Positions 16,313 through 26,010 of a DNA stretch of 64,000 nucleotides are shown here, piece by piece; positions within the stretch are counted from its first letter, which is position 1, and every line of letters begins with the position of its first letter. The stretch spans positions 325,422 to 389,421 of the forward strand of contig QUKC01000001.1 of NCBI GenBank assembly GCA_003481005.1. The letters run 5' to 3'. The notes beneath the pieces were generated by a model. That model saw only the letters and a list, made by a program, of their open reading frames with translations, searched no databases and was not told the DNA's origin. The stretch comes from Firmicutes bacterium TM09-10 (GTDB lineage Bacteria > Bacillota > Clostridia > Lachnospirales > Lachnospiraceae). A program made the translations under genes and the position numbers.

Positions 16313-17377
16313 TTATTTTGAAGCCACGGTTACCACTGTTTCCTTTTTTTTCGACATAAGCCAATAAAACATAGAACAAAATATTAATGCAAATACAACG
16401 CCAAAAACATTCTGAATCACTCTAAGACCAACTGCTCCTTTTAGTCCATAACTCTCTGTAGCAATGGCCAAAGCACCAAATGTGTTAAATACTGCCTGCC
16501 AGCCATATTTTGCAGAAAGTCCTACACCAATTCCGCCAAGGATTCCTATGTATGTATAGATGGATGACGGAAGCAGAAAATATAGTACTGTAAAGCATAT
16601 TACACCTGCAATATTTCCGACAATCCTTTTGCGGACTCTGTATTGCATGTCCTCCATAAATGGTAAGATTGCTGACATTGCCGCAATTCCAGCCCACATT
16701 GCCCGTGGCATATTGCAGAGTTCCGCAATGCAGAGTACTGCCGGTACGCATATGATCTGACATAACTGCCACTTTGTTCTGGAAGAAGATATATCAAATT
16801 CCTGTACCAAATCATTCAAATTTCTTTTATACGTTCTGTTTTTATGATTTCGATAAAATACGAAGCAGGTAAGTGCTGCACCTAATGCCATTCCGGTTAA
16901 TCGCATCTGATAACTTTTTCCTGTTACATCATATCCATACAATAACAGATAACCAAGAACCAATGTGGATTGGTTAAACATGAATGGGTTATGACATCCG
17001 AACAGAATCAGCACTGCCAGTGCAGCAATGTTTAACAGCATTCCAAGTACCGGTGAAAGCTGGTTTGCTAAATGCGGACATACAGTCATAATTACAAAGA
17101 ACAAAGCCAAAAGCATCGTAGATTGTCCGGTGTGGATCCCCAGATCCGCATTCCGAAATACCATAAGGCATAATAAAACTACTACACCCACAATACTATT
17201 CTCATTTCCAAATAAGATACTGAAAATAGTAACAAATAAAAAACAAAATGCCATTGTAACAGCTATCTTTACCAAATATACCAGTATATGATATGATTTT
17301 TCTTTCACTGTTTCACTCTTTTTCAACAGATTTTTAGAACCTGCCTGATTTAACTGCAATTCCTGATAAAATGTCAT
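16313..17377 (-). CDS. FUSC-family membrane transporter
   Basis: 354 residues with two blocks of predicted membrane helices (about 30-150 and 210-345) separated by a basic cytoplasmic stretch (YRNHKNRTYKRNLNDLV). This fits the FUSC/aromatic acid exporter-like family. GAGGAGG precedes the ATG. It is the last gene of the PLD - response regulator - histidine kinase - FUSC operon, 30 bp after the kinase. The transported compound is unknown; control by the two-component system suggests a role in envelope stress. Confidence 0.75.
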   Translation of the reverse strand: MTFYQELQLNQAGSKNLLKKSETVKEKSYHILVYLVKIAVTMAFCFLFVTIFSILFGNENSIVGVVVLLCLMVFRNADLGIHTGQSTMLLALFFVIMTVCPHLANQLSPVLGMLLNIAALAVLILFGCHNPFMFNQSTLVLGYLLLYGYDVTGKSYQMRLTGMALGAALTCFVFYRNHKNRTYKRNLNDLVQEFDISSSRTKWQLCQIICVPAVLCIAELCNMPRAMWAGIAAMSAILPFMEDMQYRVRKRIVGNIAGVICFTVLYFLLPSSIYTYIGILGGIGVGLSAKYGWQAVFNTFGALAIATESYGLKGAVGLRVIQNVFGVVFALIFCSMFYWLMSKKKETVVTVASK

Positions 17378-17407
17378 GTAATTCCTCCTCTATCTGTTTT
17401 TTTTAAC

Positions 17408-18451
17408 TTATATGACCTCATCTTTCTGTATTGGAAGCTCTACAACAAATCTGCATCCACCATATTCCCGGTTTTCTGCCTTGATTGTCCCGCCAGCACT
17501 ATCTACGATCCGTTTCACAAGTGCAAGGCCGAGACCATTTCCTTCTGCTTTGTGAGAACCGTCTGCCTGATAAAATTTATCAAATATTCTGGTTTTCACA
17601 TCATCCTCTATTCCCGGTCCTTCATCTTCCAGAATAAACATTACAGAATCCTTTTCCTGCTTCAGAAACATCATAATTGTCCCCTTTGCAGGACTGAACT
17701 TAATCGCATTATCTAAAAGATTCATCCATATATGCATAAAAAGTCCTTCATTCCCAGTATATTTAACTTCCTCCAGCTCTACCTGGAAACCAATTTCTTT
17801 TTCTGTCCATTTTGTCTCCAGGGAAAGAAATGCCTGACGGATCTGTTCATCCAAACGATATTCTGTTTTTTTCATTGGTACGTTCTGATTCTCTAACTTG
17901 GATAACAGCAAAATATTTCCAACCAATCCGGAAAGCCTTTGGGTATTAAACAGGATTTTTTCTACATATTCCTCTTGCTCCTGAGACAGTTCTTCTCCCT
18001 GAAGAAGCATTGTATACCCTTCAATGGCATTGATCGGGGTCTTAAACTCATGAGAAACATTGGAGACAAAATCCATCTGCAGTACTTCTGTTGCACGAAG
18101 CTCTTTTGTCATCACATTAAAACTCTGGTAAGATTCTCCAACTTCTGCGATACGGCTGTTCGTTTCCAAGTGCTGTTCAAAATCTCCCTGCGAAACTTCC
18201 TTCATTGCTTTACTGAGTCTGGTAATTGGTTCCAGCAACCTTGCATTGATAAAGGAAGTAATCAGCCCTGCAATCAATGTATTAAAAATCAAAAGCCAGC
18301 CAAGCACAGGTATGCTACCAGGCAGATTAAAAAAATGATTCAAAAAAGCAAATAATAACGCAGATATGACTGTTGAAAATACAAGTGCCAGCCAGATTGC
18401 ACCAGTCAGACAGGATCGGATCCGCACTCCTTTTTCTTTCTTTTGTTCCAT
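17408..18451 (-). CDS. Sensor histidine kinase
   Basis: 347 residues. Two N-terminal membrane helices (~15-35 and 42-62) enclose only a very short outer loop, so the signal is probably sensed in the membrane, as in BceS/intramembrane-sensing types. HAMP (~65-115) is followed by HisKA with the phosphoacceptor in FVSNVSHEFKTPINAIEGY and HATPase motifs (WMNLLDNAIKFSP, DEGPGIEDD, GNGLGLALVKRIV). The start overlaps the regulator stop as TAATG. Autokinase motifs are intact. Confidence 0.92.
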   Translation of the reverse strand: MEQKKEKGVRIRSCLTGAIWLALVFSTVISALLFAFLNHFFNLPGSIPVLGWLLIFNTLIAGLITSFINARLLEPITRLSKAMKEVSQGDFEQHLETNSRIAEVGESYQSFNVMTKELRATEVLQMDFVSNVSHEFKTPINAIEGYTMLLQGEELSQEQEEYVEKILFNTQRLSGLVGNILLLSKLENQNVPMKKTEYRLDEQIRQAFLSLETKWTEKEIGFQVELEEVKYTGNEGLFMHIWMNLLDNAIKFSPAKGTIMMFLKQEKDSVMFILEDEGPGIEDDVKTRIFDKFYQADGSHKAEGNGLGLALVKRIVDSAGGTIKAENREYGGCRFVVELPIQKDEVI

Positions 18452-19122
18452 TATTTTTTCACCACCTTGTATCCAATTCCACGCATTGTTACGATTTCAA
18501 AATCAGGGTTATCTTTCAAACGCTCCCTGATTCTTCCTATATGTACCTCTATCGTATGTGGGTCTGCCTCCGTCTCGTATCCCCATACTTCATCCATCAA
18601 CTGTTGTTTTGTAAATGTTCTGCCTGGCGATGCTGCAAGCTTATATAAAAGCAGGAATTCTTTTTTAGGCAAAACAAGACTTTCCTTATCAGTTGTAACC
18701 GTCATTGCATCATAATCAAACTCTGTTGAACCGATCACAATTTTGTGTTCATTCAGTATCTGTGCACGGCGAAGCAGTGCTCCGACTCTTAAAACCATTT
18801 CATTCACATTTACCGGTTTTACCATATAATCGTCACTTCCCGAAAGAAATCCCTGGCGCATATCATCAAAGGAACCTTTCGCAGTGATCATAAGTACCGG
18901 TATCTGATATCCTGCTGAACGGAGTTCCGACACCAGTTCATAACCATCCATAACCGGCATCATAATATCGGAAATGATCAGATCAATATACTCTTTATCC
19001 AATATTTCTAATGCCAGTGCTCCATCCGATGCACTTTTGACCTGATATCCATTCTTCTCAAGCACTTTTTGGAATAGCTGGCTTAATTCTTTATCATCTT
19101 CTACAATTAATATTTGAAACAC
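18451..19122 (-). CDS. OmpR-family response regulator
   Basis: 223 residues starting at GTG (19122). The receiver domain has the acidic pair in VEDD, the phosphorylation site in LIISDIMMPVMDGYEL and the conserved ITAKG. The C-terminal winged helix (~130-223) has the OmpR pattern (TFTKQQLMDEVWGYE, TIEVHIGRIRERL, IVTMRGIGYKVVK). It is followed by its kinase with a 1-base overlap. Likely target: the TTGAGG-N5-TTGAGG direct repeat upstream of the operon at 20626-20642. Confidence 0.92.
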   Translation of the reverse strand: MFQILIVEDDKELSQLFQKVLEKNGYQVKSASDGALALEILDKEYIDLIISDIMMPVMDGYELVSELRSAGYQIPVLMITAKGSFDDMRQGFLSGSDDYMVKPVNVNEMVLRVGALLRRAQILNEHKIVIGSTEFDYDAMTVTTDKESLVLPKKEFLLLYKLAASPGRTFTKQQLMDEVWGYETEADPHTIEVHIGRIRERLKDNPDFEIVTMRGIGYKVVKK

Positions 19123-19140
19123 GATCTTCTTCCTCCTTTA

Positions 19141-20574
19141 TCAGAACAGATATCTTGCCCATCCAAGCAGATGCTGTACTAAAAGTACGTTTCTCTGACG
19201 CTTCTTTGTCAATTCAATTGGCTCTACATGATACGGATCACGATAGGTTCCATCTTCCAATACCTGTCGGGACACTCTTTCATATTCCATCATGCCTTCT
19301 TCCAACTGTTTATTAATCTCTTTGCTACGTATTACAAGCATCAGTTCCGTATCCAGATACGTGCTTCTCATATCCATGTTAAAGGAACCGATTACAGATA
19401 GATCATCATCAATCAGGATGCTTTTTCCGTGGTAAGAATAGCCGCCTTCATACTCCCAGATATCAATTCCTGTATTTAAAATTCTGTTTCTGTTTCTCGC
19501 ATAATCAGCAGAACCAAACGGATTTCCATTGTTGGCAACCGAATTGGTCATGACAGAAAAATCCGGAACTCTCTCCGCAATCTCTTTCCATGTATTATAC
19601 ATCATATCATTGCAGATAATATATGGTGTATGAATTTTCACGCGCTCTTTTGCATTTTTCATTAGTTCTCCCAGTTGATACCAGACTACTGGTTCCTTGG
19701 AACCTGTGTGGATAGGATTTGACACTAATGCAATCTTTTCTGTCTCAAAAGTTTCGTCCGTGTAATCGGTATCGCAGATTCTTTCCTTATTCTCTTCAAA
19801 ATATTTCTGATAGCCGTTCTGCAGCTCTAAAACTGCGTTCTTTACAGATTTTCTATTTGCCAGTTTTTTATTGTCATGAAAATAACCACTGTCTTCTTGT
19901 TCCCATATCGTTTCAAAATACTCTAACAACTGGTTAACTGAATTTTCTTTCTCAGGTTCATCGCAAACCACTAACACATCTCTGTCATAGTTCTTATGTC
20001 CCAGAAAATCACCCAGGAAATAATTGTATGTATTTCTTCCACCAAGAATATATGTCTTACCATCTGCAATCAAATATTTATCATGCATTCTCCCCATCAT
20101 CTTCCATGGTTTCAACGGATTGGCCTTATTATACAGTTTAATTTCAACATTCTCATGGGAAGATAATCCATAGAAATACGGATTGCCTTCCATATCAACC
20201 CAGCTCTCCATTCCATCTACTAACAGACGAACATGCACACCTCTGCCTGCCGCATCATGCAGTGCTCCTAAGATCAATTTTCCACTTTCATCTGATTGAA
20301 ATGCAAAAGTAGAAAGAATAATGTCTTCTTTTGCATTTCGGATCAAACGCACTCTTTGTAAAAGTGCTTCTGGATTTTTTTCTATGATCACTGCTCGTTC
20401 CATATTCTCGCTGCGTTCGTTCCATGAATCATTTTGTGTTTCTTTTTTGATGGTATTAGACACTTCCGGCTGTTTTTTATATGCAATACAGATTCCAAAT
20501 AATTCATAAAAAGCCACACATAAAAAAATTGACAGTATAACAAAAACAATTTTACATATCTTACGTTTTCCCAT
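19141..20574 (-). CDS. Membrane-anchored phospholipase D-family protein
   Basis: 477 residues. One N-terminal helix (~8-28) anchors it, with the rest outside. Two HKD motifs are present: HDKYLIADGKTYILGGRN and YHGKSILIDDDLSVIGSFNMD, each with the following G-x-x-N. This is the layout of cardiolipin synthase or other phosphatidyltransferases. It heads the operon with the response regulator (18 bp spacing), kinase and FUSC protein. The next operon is a second cls-like gene, so phospholipid remodelling is the likely theme. Confidence 0.85.
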   Translation of the reverse strand: MGKRKICKIVFVILSIFLCVAFYELFGICIAYKKQPEVSNTIKKETQNDSWNERSENMERAVIIEKNPEALLQRVRLIRNAKEDIILSTFAFQSDESGKLILGALHDAAGRGVHVRLLVDGMESWVDMEGNPYFYGLSSHENVEIKLYNKANPLKPWKMMGRMHDKYLIADGKTYILGGRNTYNYFLGDFLGHKNYDRDVLVVCDEPEKENSVNQLLEYFETIWEQEDSGYFHDNKKLANRKSVKNAVLELQNGYQKYFEENKERICDTDYTDETFETEKIALVSNPIHTGSKEPVVWYQLGELMKNAKERVKIHTPYIICNDMMYNTWKEIAERVPDFSVMTNSVANNGNPFGSADYARNRNRILNTGIDIWEYEGGYSYHGKSILIDDDLSVIGSFNMDMRSTYLDTELMLVIRSKEINKQLEEGMMEYERVSRQVLEDGTYRDPYHVEPIELTKKRQRNVLLVQHLLGWARYLF

Positions 20575-20625
20575 CGCACATCACCTGACTTTTTTTCATC
20601 TTATGTCTATACAATACAAAGTCAA

Positions 20626-20642
20626 CCTCAATTTTACCTCAA
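20626..20642 (-). promoter_or_regulatory. Direct-repeat operator upstream of the PLD operon
   Basis: On minus, TTGAGG occurs twice, 11 bp apart (20637-20642 and 20626-20631). One-turn direct repeats are the usual binding site of OmpR/PhoB regulators, so this is a candidate autoregulatory site for the operon's own regulator. Confidence 0.5.
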
Positions 20643-20695
20643 CAGAATTAATTTTATCCATGTAAATTTCCTGTACCGGCAATCAGACATAACAA

Positions 20696-20736
20696 AAACG
20701 ACCTCTCAAAATCAACTATTTTTTGAAAGGTCGTTT
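20696..20736 (-). terminator. Terminator after cardiolipin synthase
   Basis: The stem AAACGACCT...TCAAAA pairs with TTTTGA...AGGTCGTTT around an 8-nt loop, with T's on the minus strand. Confidence 0.7.
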
Positions 20737-20746
20737 CACTAAATTC

Positions 20747-22306
20747 TTATAACAATCCAGCAAATAATCTCATAAATAATTGTCCCAGTCGCAAATATGC
20801 ACTGCGCCCAGTACAATATTGATCCGTTACATCACGACATTCTCCCATCGTTCTTATCAGATCATTTTTAATTTCCACAACTGCCTGACAATCTGCCATA
20901 AAACAGCCGTTTTCAAAATGATGATATAAGCTTCTATAATCCAGATTGATTGTTCCACAGGTTGCCATACAGTCATCCACTATACTCATTTTCGCATGGC
21001 AAAATCCTGGTGTCCATTCATAAACTCGCACTCCATGTTTAACCAATCCATGATAAAAAGAGCGAGTTATATTATAAATGAATTTTTTATCAGGAATTCC
21101 TGGTGTGATAATTCTTACGTCTACTCCTCGCTTAGCAGCCAGACATAACGCATGTGTCATTTCGTCTGTTATAATTAGATATGGTGTCATAAACCAACAG
21201 TAATTTTCGGCCTTATTTATCATACTGATATAAACTTCTTCTCCGACCTGCTCATTATCCATAGGACTGTCTGCATAAGGCTGAACAAAACCTGTTTGCT
21301 GTGCTTTATAATCGTAATGAATAATGTATTTACTAAAATCAGTATCATTCGTAGCTTTTTCACTAACAGCATTCCACATTTCTAAAAATGTCACTGTAAG
21401 CGACTGAACAGCATCTCCTTCTAAACGAATACCGGTATCTTTCCACTGCCCATACGGATGCGTATAATTAAAGTATTCATTTGCAAGATTATATCCACCT
21501 GTAAATCCAACTTTTCCATCAATTACTGTTATTTTTCTGTGATCACGATTGTTCAAAAATAGATTTAAACCTGGCACAAATGGATTGAATACACGACAAT
21601 GAATTCCTATACTCTCCATCTTTTTTACAAAATCTGTGTTAATAAAACCTATAGACCCCATATCATCATAGAATACCCTGACTTCCACACCGGTTTTTAC
21701 TCTCTCTTCCAGAACATCTTGAATCTTATGCCAAGCTTCAGCATCTTCTATCGCATGATATTCCATGAAGATAAACTTTTGTGCTTTCGCAAGTTCTTCA
21801 AGCTGTGCCTCTAATCCCTTCACTGCTTCATCAAAATACTTGATATCCGTATTCTGATAGATTGGATACCACGAATTTCTTTGTATGTAACTTGCAATAT
21901 TTCCTGCTTTCGGAATCTTTTCTTTTATTCTGCTTAAACACTCCTGATTGTCTGGAAGCATTGGTAACAATTTGCTATCAATTTCTGCATATCGCTCACG
22001 CATTTTATGCGTGCCACCATTCAAGCCAATCAATAAATACAGGCCTACACCCATAATTGGGAAAATCAGAATTAAAATGACCCAAGGCATTTTCATAGAA
22101 GATGTCTTATCTGACGCATACAATCTCAAAACTAAGATTCCACTTAAAATTCTGGTAAATAAATTTATGATTTCTGCATATTCATTCAAGCGCGTTACGA
22201 TAGTAATAATAAAAATCACTTCAAGAAAAATACAGATTATGGAAAAGCACAATCGTTTTATTCCATTTGTTGTTTTTGCTTTTCCTTCTAAGGTATCTTG
22301 CTTCAT
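20747..22306 (-). CDS. cls: Cardiolipin synthase
   Basis: 519 residues. Two N-terminal membrane helices (~18-38 and 70-92, with LILIFPIMGVGLYLLIG) are typical of bacterial Cls. Two HKD motifs follow: DHRKITVIDGKVGFTGGYN and CHAKMSIVDDCMATCGTINLDYRS. The enzyme joins two phosphatidylglycerols to cardiolipin at the membrane. It is upstream of the PLD two-component operon on the same strand, with a terminator between. Length and motifs are normal. Confidence 0.93.
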   Translation of the reverse strand: MKQDTLEGKAKTTNGIKRLCFSIICIFLEVIFIITIVTRLNEYAEIINLFTRILSGILVLRLYASDKTSSMKMPWVILILIFPIMGVGLYLLIGLNGGTHKMRERYAEIDSKLLPMLPDNQECLSRIKEKIPKAGNIASYIQRNSWYPIYQNTDIKYFDEAVKGLEAQLEELAKAQKFIFMEYHAIEDAEAWHKIQDVLEERVKTGVEVRVFYDDMGSIGFINTDFVKKMESIGIHCRVFNPFVPGLNLFLNNRDHRKITVIDGKVGFTGGYNLANEYFNYTHPYGQWKDTGIRLEGDAVQSLTVTFLEMWNAVSEKATNDTDFSKYIIHYDYKAQQTGFVQPYADSPMDNEQVGEEVYISMINKAENYCWFMTPYLIITDEMTHALCLAAKRGVDVRIITPGIPDKKFIYNITRSFYHGLVKHGVRVYEWTPGFCHAKMSIVDDCMATCGTINLDYRSLYHHFENGCFMADCQAVVEIKNDLIRTMGECRDVTDQYCTGRSAYLRLGQLFMRLFAGLL

Positions 22307-22351
22307 ATGTATTCCACCTCTTCTTTCTACGTCAGCTCTATATTCAAAATA

Positions 22352-23225
22352 CTATTTATTTTGATAATTGATTCGTTCCCCTTGAATTACTGGATAACAA
22401 ATCAATTTATTACTTTCCAGATCCTCTGCATGCATATCTACCGCACTGATCTGATGATTTTCATAAGTATTATAATAATAGATACCTTTAATAACATTAC
22501 AACAAGATGTATACAATGTGATTTCATATTTTCCATCAGTCACTTCGCAACATCCACGTTGCTGATCCACAGATCCAAGAATATGAAAGAACTGACTAAC
22601 ACTTTCTTCCTCAGATTCACCTGAAATTGCATTTACCTTTGTAAAAGCCACACGCACAAAACGAGAAGAAGATGAAAGATCTCCCGGAAGACCTAAACCT
22701 CCCATACCTCTACTATATGCATTAAGAGCCAAATTTCCTCCAAAAGTGTTTTTGGGTTGCTTTGGGGATAAATACATATAATTATTTAATTGAAACATCT
22801 GCTGTGGAAATGGCGGATTATTCGTAAGCACTCCTACAGGATTATCGTAAATATGTAGACCATCTGACATAGACTCTACAGTAATTGATTCATTTTCATC
22901 AGCGATAATCCAATGTAATTGTGCTAATGGCAATTGCTCACTGAAAGGAGTATTAACAATATTAATTCGATTAAGAAGCTTACGAACTTCTGCTAAAGAA
23001 GCACACTGACTTAAAATCCATGGAATAAATTCAAACTGTGCAATATTTTCCACATCTGGTTGAACCTCGGAATAAACAGCATTTCCGACAAAATTCAGAC
23101 CTGCCATTGCCACTCCTTTTTCATTCATCGCATCATAATATAAAGGATAATCCTCTGCAACATGAGCCATTCCAATAATTGCATAATGATTTTTCATATC
23201 GCCAACATAACGGAAATGGAATGAA
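22352..23225 (-). pseudogene. bsh: Bile salt hydrolase, N-terminus lost
   Basis: The sequence from FHFRYVGDMKNHYAIIGMA to the C-terminus matches choloylglycine hydrolases, including the Asn (NNPPFPQQMFQLNNY) and Arg (SSSSRFVRVAF) of the active site. The first ~40 residues, with the catalytic Cys2 exposed by processing, are absent; homology stops near 23225 where IS110-family DNA begins. Without Cys2 the product cannot be active. The remaining frame is otherwise intact, so the loss looks recent. The intact enzyme would deconjugate taurine- and glycine-linked bile acids. Confidence 0.85.
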
Positions 23226-23336
23226 TAGACAATATGTAATGACCTCCACATTGTAGGTTCGTGGATTTGCCTGTATACTAAAGATTGTCAAAGTCAATGG
23301 TAACAGGGATTACCGCATACAAAGGAAGGTCATCAA

Positions 23337-23974
23337 ATGAATTATAACACAGTTTACGTAGGAATGGATGTACACAAAGAAAGTTTTACATTTTGTGCGT
23401 ACACAATCGATGCCGAAAAAAGTTCTCACTTCCAGAGAACAGAAGCTGATTACAAAAATGTTCTGAGATATCTGGAGTTTCTTCGTACCGTCTACGGAAA
23501 CGATGCTAACTTCATATGCGGTTATGAGGCTGGCTGCCTCGGTTACACTTTATATCATCAGCTAACAGAACATCATGTTAACTGTGTGATACTTGCTCCA
23601 ACTACGATGCTTGAGCAGCGTAGTAAAAAAAGAATTAAGACTGATAAGCGTGATGCTGAAATCATCGCCAAATGTTTGGCGCAGCATAACTACAGTCCTG
23701 TTCACATCCCTACAGCAGCAGATGAGGAAACGAAAGAATTTCTCCGTATGAGGGATGATCATAAACTGGCACTTAAGAAGGTCAAACAGCAGATTCTTGC
23801 GTTTTGTCTTCGCCACAAGTTATTGCTTATGCAGATAAAGCCAATGAACGCTTAAGGCGCCGATACTACAAAATGGTCCTTGGAAAAAGCAAGAAACACA
23901 ATGTAGCTAAAACAGCGATTGCACGTGAGCTTGCCTGTTTTATGTGGGGCATGATGACTGATCACGTTGCCTGA
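23337..23974 (+). pseudogene. IS110-family transposase with internal deletion
   Basis: The N-terminal RuvC-like DEDD domain is present (YVGMDVHKESF, GYEAGCLGY, KTDKRDAEIIAKC). After about residue 160 the frame shifts into a segment reading YADKANERLRRRYYKM and ARELACFMWGMMTDHVA, the true C-terminus, ending at 23972-23974. Most of the central coiled coil and the catalytic-serine Tnp_20 domain are missing. The product cannot catalyse recombination. Confidence 0.8.
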
Positions 23975-24001
23975 TACAGGTATAACACCGTGCTGCTAAT
24001 A

Positions 24002-24108
24002 TCAAGGTCGGGCCGCCGCTGGCGGTGCTTCGCAGCCTTGACATCATCATCCCGCTGTTAGGGTGGGTAATCAAGCAGATGTAAGATGGCTTGCGCCACA
24101 CACATCTG
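24002..24108 (+). ncRNA. Structured 3' region of the IS110 element (bridge-RNA candidate)
   Basis: Two nested hairpins: TCAAGG (24002-24007) with CCTTGA (24036-24041) enclosing CCGCC-GCT-GGCGG, and CAGATGT (24076-24082) with ACATCTG (24102-24108) enclosing TGGC-TTGC-GCCA. IS110-family elements are known to encode a structured bridge RNA in a non-coding end. Position and folding fit, but loops complementary to donor and target were not verified. Confidence 0.35.
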
Positions 24109-24178
24109 GCCAGTAATAAAAGTAACAACTGAAGACATCCTGAAAGGGCTTCGGTCATTTCAAGGCTATGCCTTTGCA

Positions 24179-25192
24179 TCAATCATTTATTTCCCAATGA
24201 CCTGTTCTGGTCGAACCTACTCTCTTTATCTTGCCGTCATTCATCAGTTCTTTCATGATTCTCTGGACAGTTCTCCTTGACAACGATAATTCTTTAGCTA
24301 AATCTGTCTGTGTAATATACGGATTCTGTTTCAAACCTGATAGCAACCTACTTTCCATATTATCAGCGCCATGATTAGCGCCATCAGCGTCAAGAATAGC
24401 GTCATCCGTGGTGCTATTTGTCATCTGATTCAAAAGTTCCTCTAAAATATTATCTATTTGAGTCAGCATGAATTCAATAAACACCGTAGATTCTCCCTCT
24501 ACATGGCATTTCGCAATCGCATCGTAATAATCATCCTGGAATTTTTCAATTTGGCTTTCTATCGGAATAAATTCAAAAACAGGGTTCCATTTGGCCAAAA
24601 TAGCTGTATGCCACAGCCTTGCCATCCTGCCATTGCCATCTGTAAAGGGATGAATAAATACGAATTCATAATGAAATACGCTGCTCAAAATCAGCGGATG
24701 CATCTGGTCTTTTACTTCCTTCATCCAACCAAATAATTCATTCATCAATTGTGGAACAAAGCGTGCCGGTGGAGCCATAAATATGCACTCTTCACCATTA
24801 AATACACCTTCCTCTCCACTGCGAAAATCACCAGATTCCTCTACGATGTATTTTGTCATAATACCATGAAATTTCTTTAATTCTTCTATGCTGTAAGGAT
24901 CTATTTCAGCTATTTTTTCATAGGCATTATATGCATTCTTTACTTCCTGTATTTCTTTTGCCTCTCCAAGAACTAATTTCCCGTTAATAACATCGCGCAC
25001 CTGGCTTAACGAAAGAGAATTTGCCTCGATCTTTAAAGACGAATGAATGGATTTGATCCTGTTATTTTTCCTTAGATGAGGTTTGTTTTCCATATTACTC
25101 ATTACAGTAATACGCCCAACTTTTTCAGATACAGATGCCACATGAGATAATATACTGTTTGTAATTGTAAAAGGTGGTTTATATTCGTCCAT
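24179..25192 (-). CDS. Fic-family protein with C-terminal winged HTH
   Basis: 337 residues. The N-terminal motif IHSSLKIEANSLSLSQV is the inhibitory-helix region, with Ala where Gly or Asn usually follows Glu. The Fic active site HPFTDGNGRMARLW is complete at about 180. A flap segment (EECIFMAPP) precedes it. The C-terminus is an HTH (ITQTDLAKELSLSRRTVQRIMKELMNDGKIKRVG). It is a different subgroup from the fic gene at 14758. Its stop lies directly at the IS110 region. Substrate unknown. Confidence 0.88.
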   Translation of the reverse strand: MDEYKPPFTITNSILSHVASVSEKVGRITVMSNMENKPHLRKNNRIKSIHSSLKIEANSLSLSQVRDVINGKLVLGEAKEIQEVKNAYNAYEKIAEIDPYSIEELKKFHGIMTKYIVEESGDFRSGEEGVFNGEECIFMAPPARFVPQLMNELFGWMKEVKDQMHPLILSSVFHYEFVFIHPFTDGNGRMARLWHTAILAKWNPVFEFIPIESQIEKFQDDYYDAIAKCHVEGESTVFIEFMLTQIDNILEELLNQMTNSTTDDAILDADGANHGADNMESRLLSGLKQNPYITQTDLAKELSLSRRTVQRIMKELMNDGKIKRVGSTRTGHWEIND

Positions 25193-25209
25193 GTATTACT
25201 CCTTATCCT

Positions 25210-25596
25210 CTATCCATTTAAATATTCATTCCATCTGGCATTAGTTTCTTCCAGATCATGTTTCTGCATAATTCTGTTGCGATCACTTAGTATTGCAAGC
25301 TCTTTATATCTTGTACACGGACGAGTCCCTTCCAGAGAGAGGCATCCTTCTTCTGTCTGAAATGCTCCGGTCTTCTTTGTAATAACCGGATTTACCATAG
25401 CAAATTGAAATGGACCTGCTGCCACCACAATGATATTTTTCTTCACACCAATCATATTGGCTGCCATGCCAACACAATGATCAAGATTTACCCTTAATGT
25501 ATCAAGCAGGTCTGTAATCAGCTGTTTGTCTGCTTCCGTTGCTTCTGTAGATTTCTGAGCGAGAAACAATGGATCCCGCATAATTTTCTTTACCAT
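25210..25596 (-). pseudogene. Peptide deformylase lacking the HExxH metal site
   Basis: About 128 residues from an ATG at 25596 after GGAGGACAAG. It has the first PDF motif in variant form (CVGMAANMIGV) and the second (EEGCLSLEG). After RYKELAIL the sequence departs and ends KHDLEETNARWNEYLNG; the third motif (QHEIDH) that supplies two zinc/iron ligands is gone. The enzyme removes the N-formyl group from new proteins, but this copy should be inactive. The essential def gene must be elsewhere. Confidence 0.7.
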
Positions 25597-25611
25597 ATTC
25601 TTGTCCTCCAA

Positions 25612-25860
25612 TTCCAGTTGACCATGTTGCCATCAATATAAGTTTTTCAAATGACTGTGCAAACTGTACATCAGCATCTTCTGTACGTTTTCTCTGTCTT
25701 TTAATGTGATTCTTGTGAGATCCGCGTCTTGCCATCTTGATAAGATGTCTTTCCATAAGCATCTGGTTAATCTTTTCATTTGTGTACCACTTACCGGATT
25801 GATGAATCGCATCCGTACCGGCTCCAACCACAATCACTTCACTGTAATCTGATTCAAGTA
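25612..25860 (-). pseudogene. Unrecognised remnant upstream of the deformylase
   Basis: The minus frame reads SDYSEVIVVGAGTDAIHQSG, KWYTNEKINQMLMERHLIKMAR and VQFAQSFEKLILMAT. It has no convincing start and runs out of frame with the deformylase. I do not recognise it. Confidence 0.3.
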
Positions 25861-26010
25861 CATGATTTGTCTCACATAAGAGCATGACCGGACTATTGTA
25901 TTTTTATATTTACTTTTTTAGATATATACCCTCTTCATTGCATGATATACATATACAAATTATATCGTAAACGTCAAATCCTGCGCGTACACTAAAAATC
26001 AACGCCACCC

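Larger units (their letters stand above)
23226..24178 (+). mobile_element. IS110-family element, internally deleted
   Basis: It lies between the broken bsh and the second fic gene. It holds ~110 bp of leading non-coding DNA, a transposase gene with its middle removed, and ~200 bp of structured trailing DNA. IS110 elements have no clear inverted repeats, so exact ends cannot be drawn. The leading edge is set by where bsh homology ends. Confidence 0.6.
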
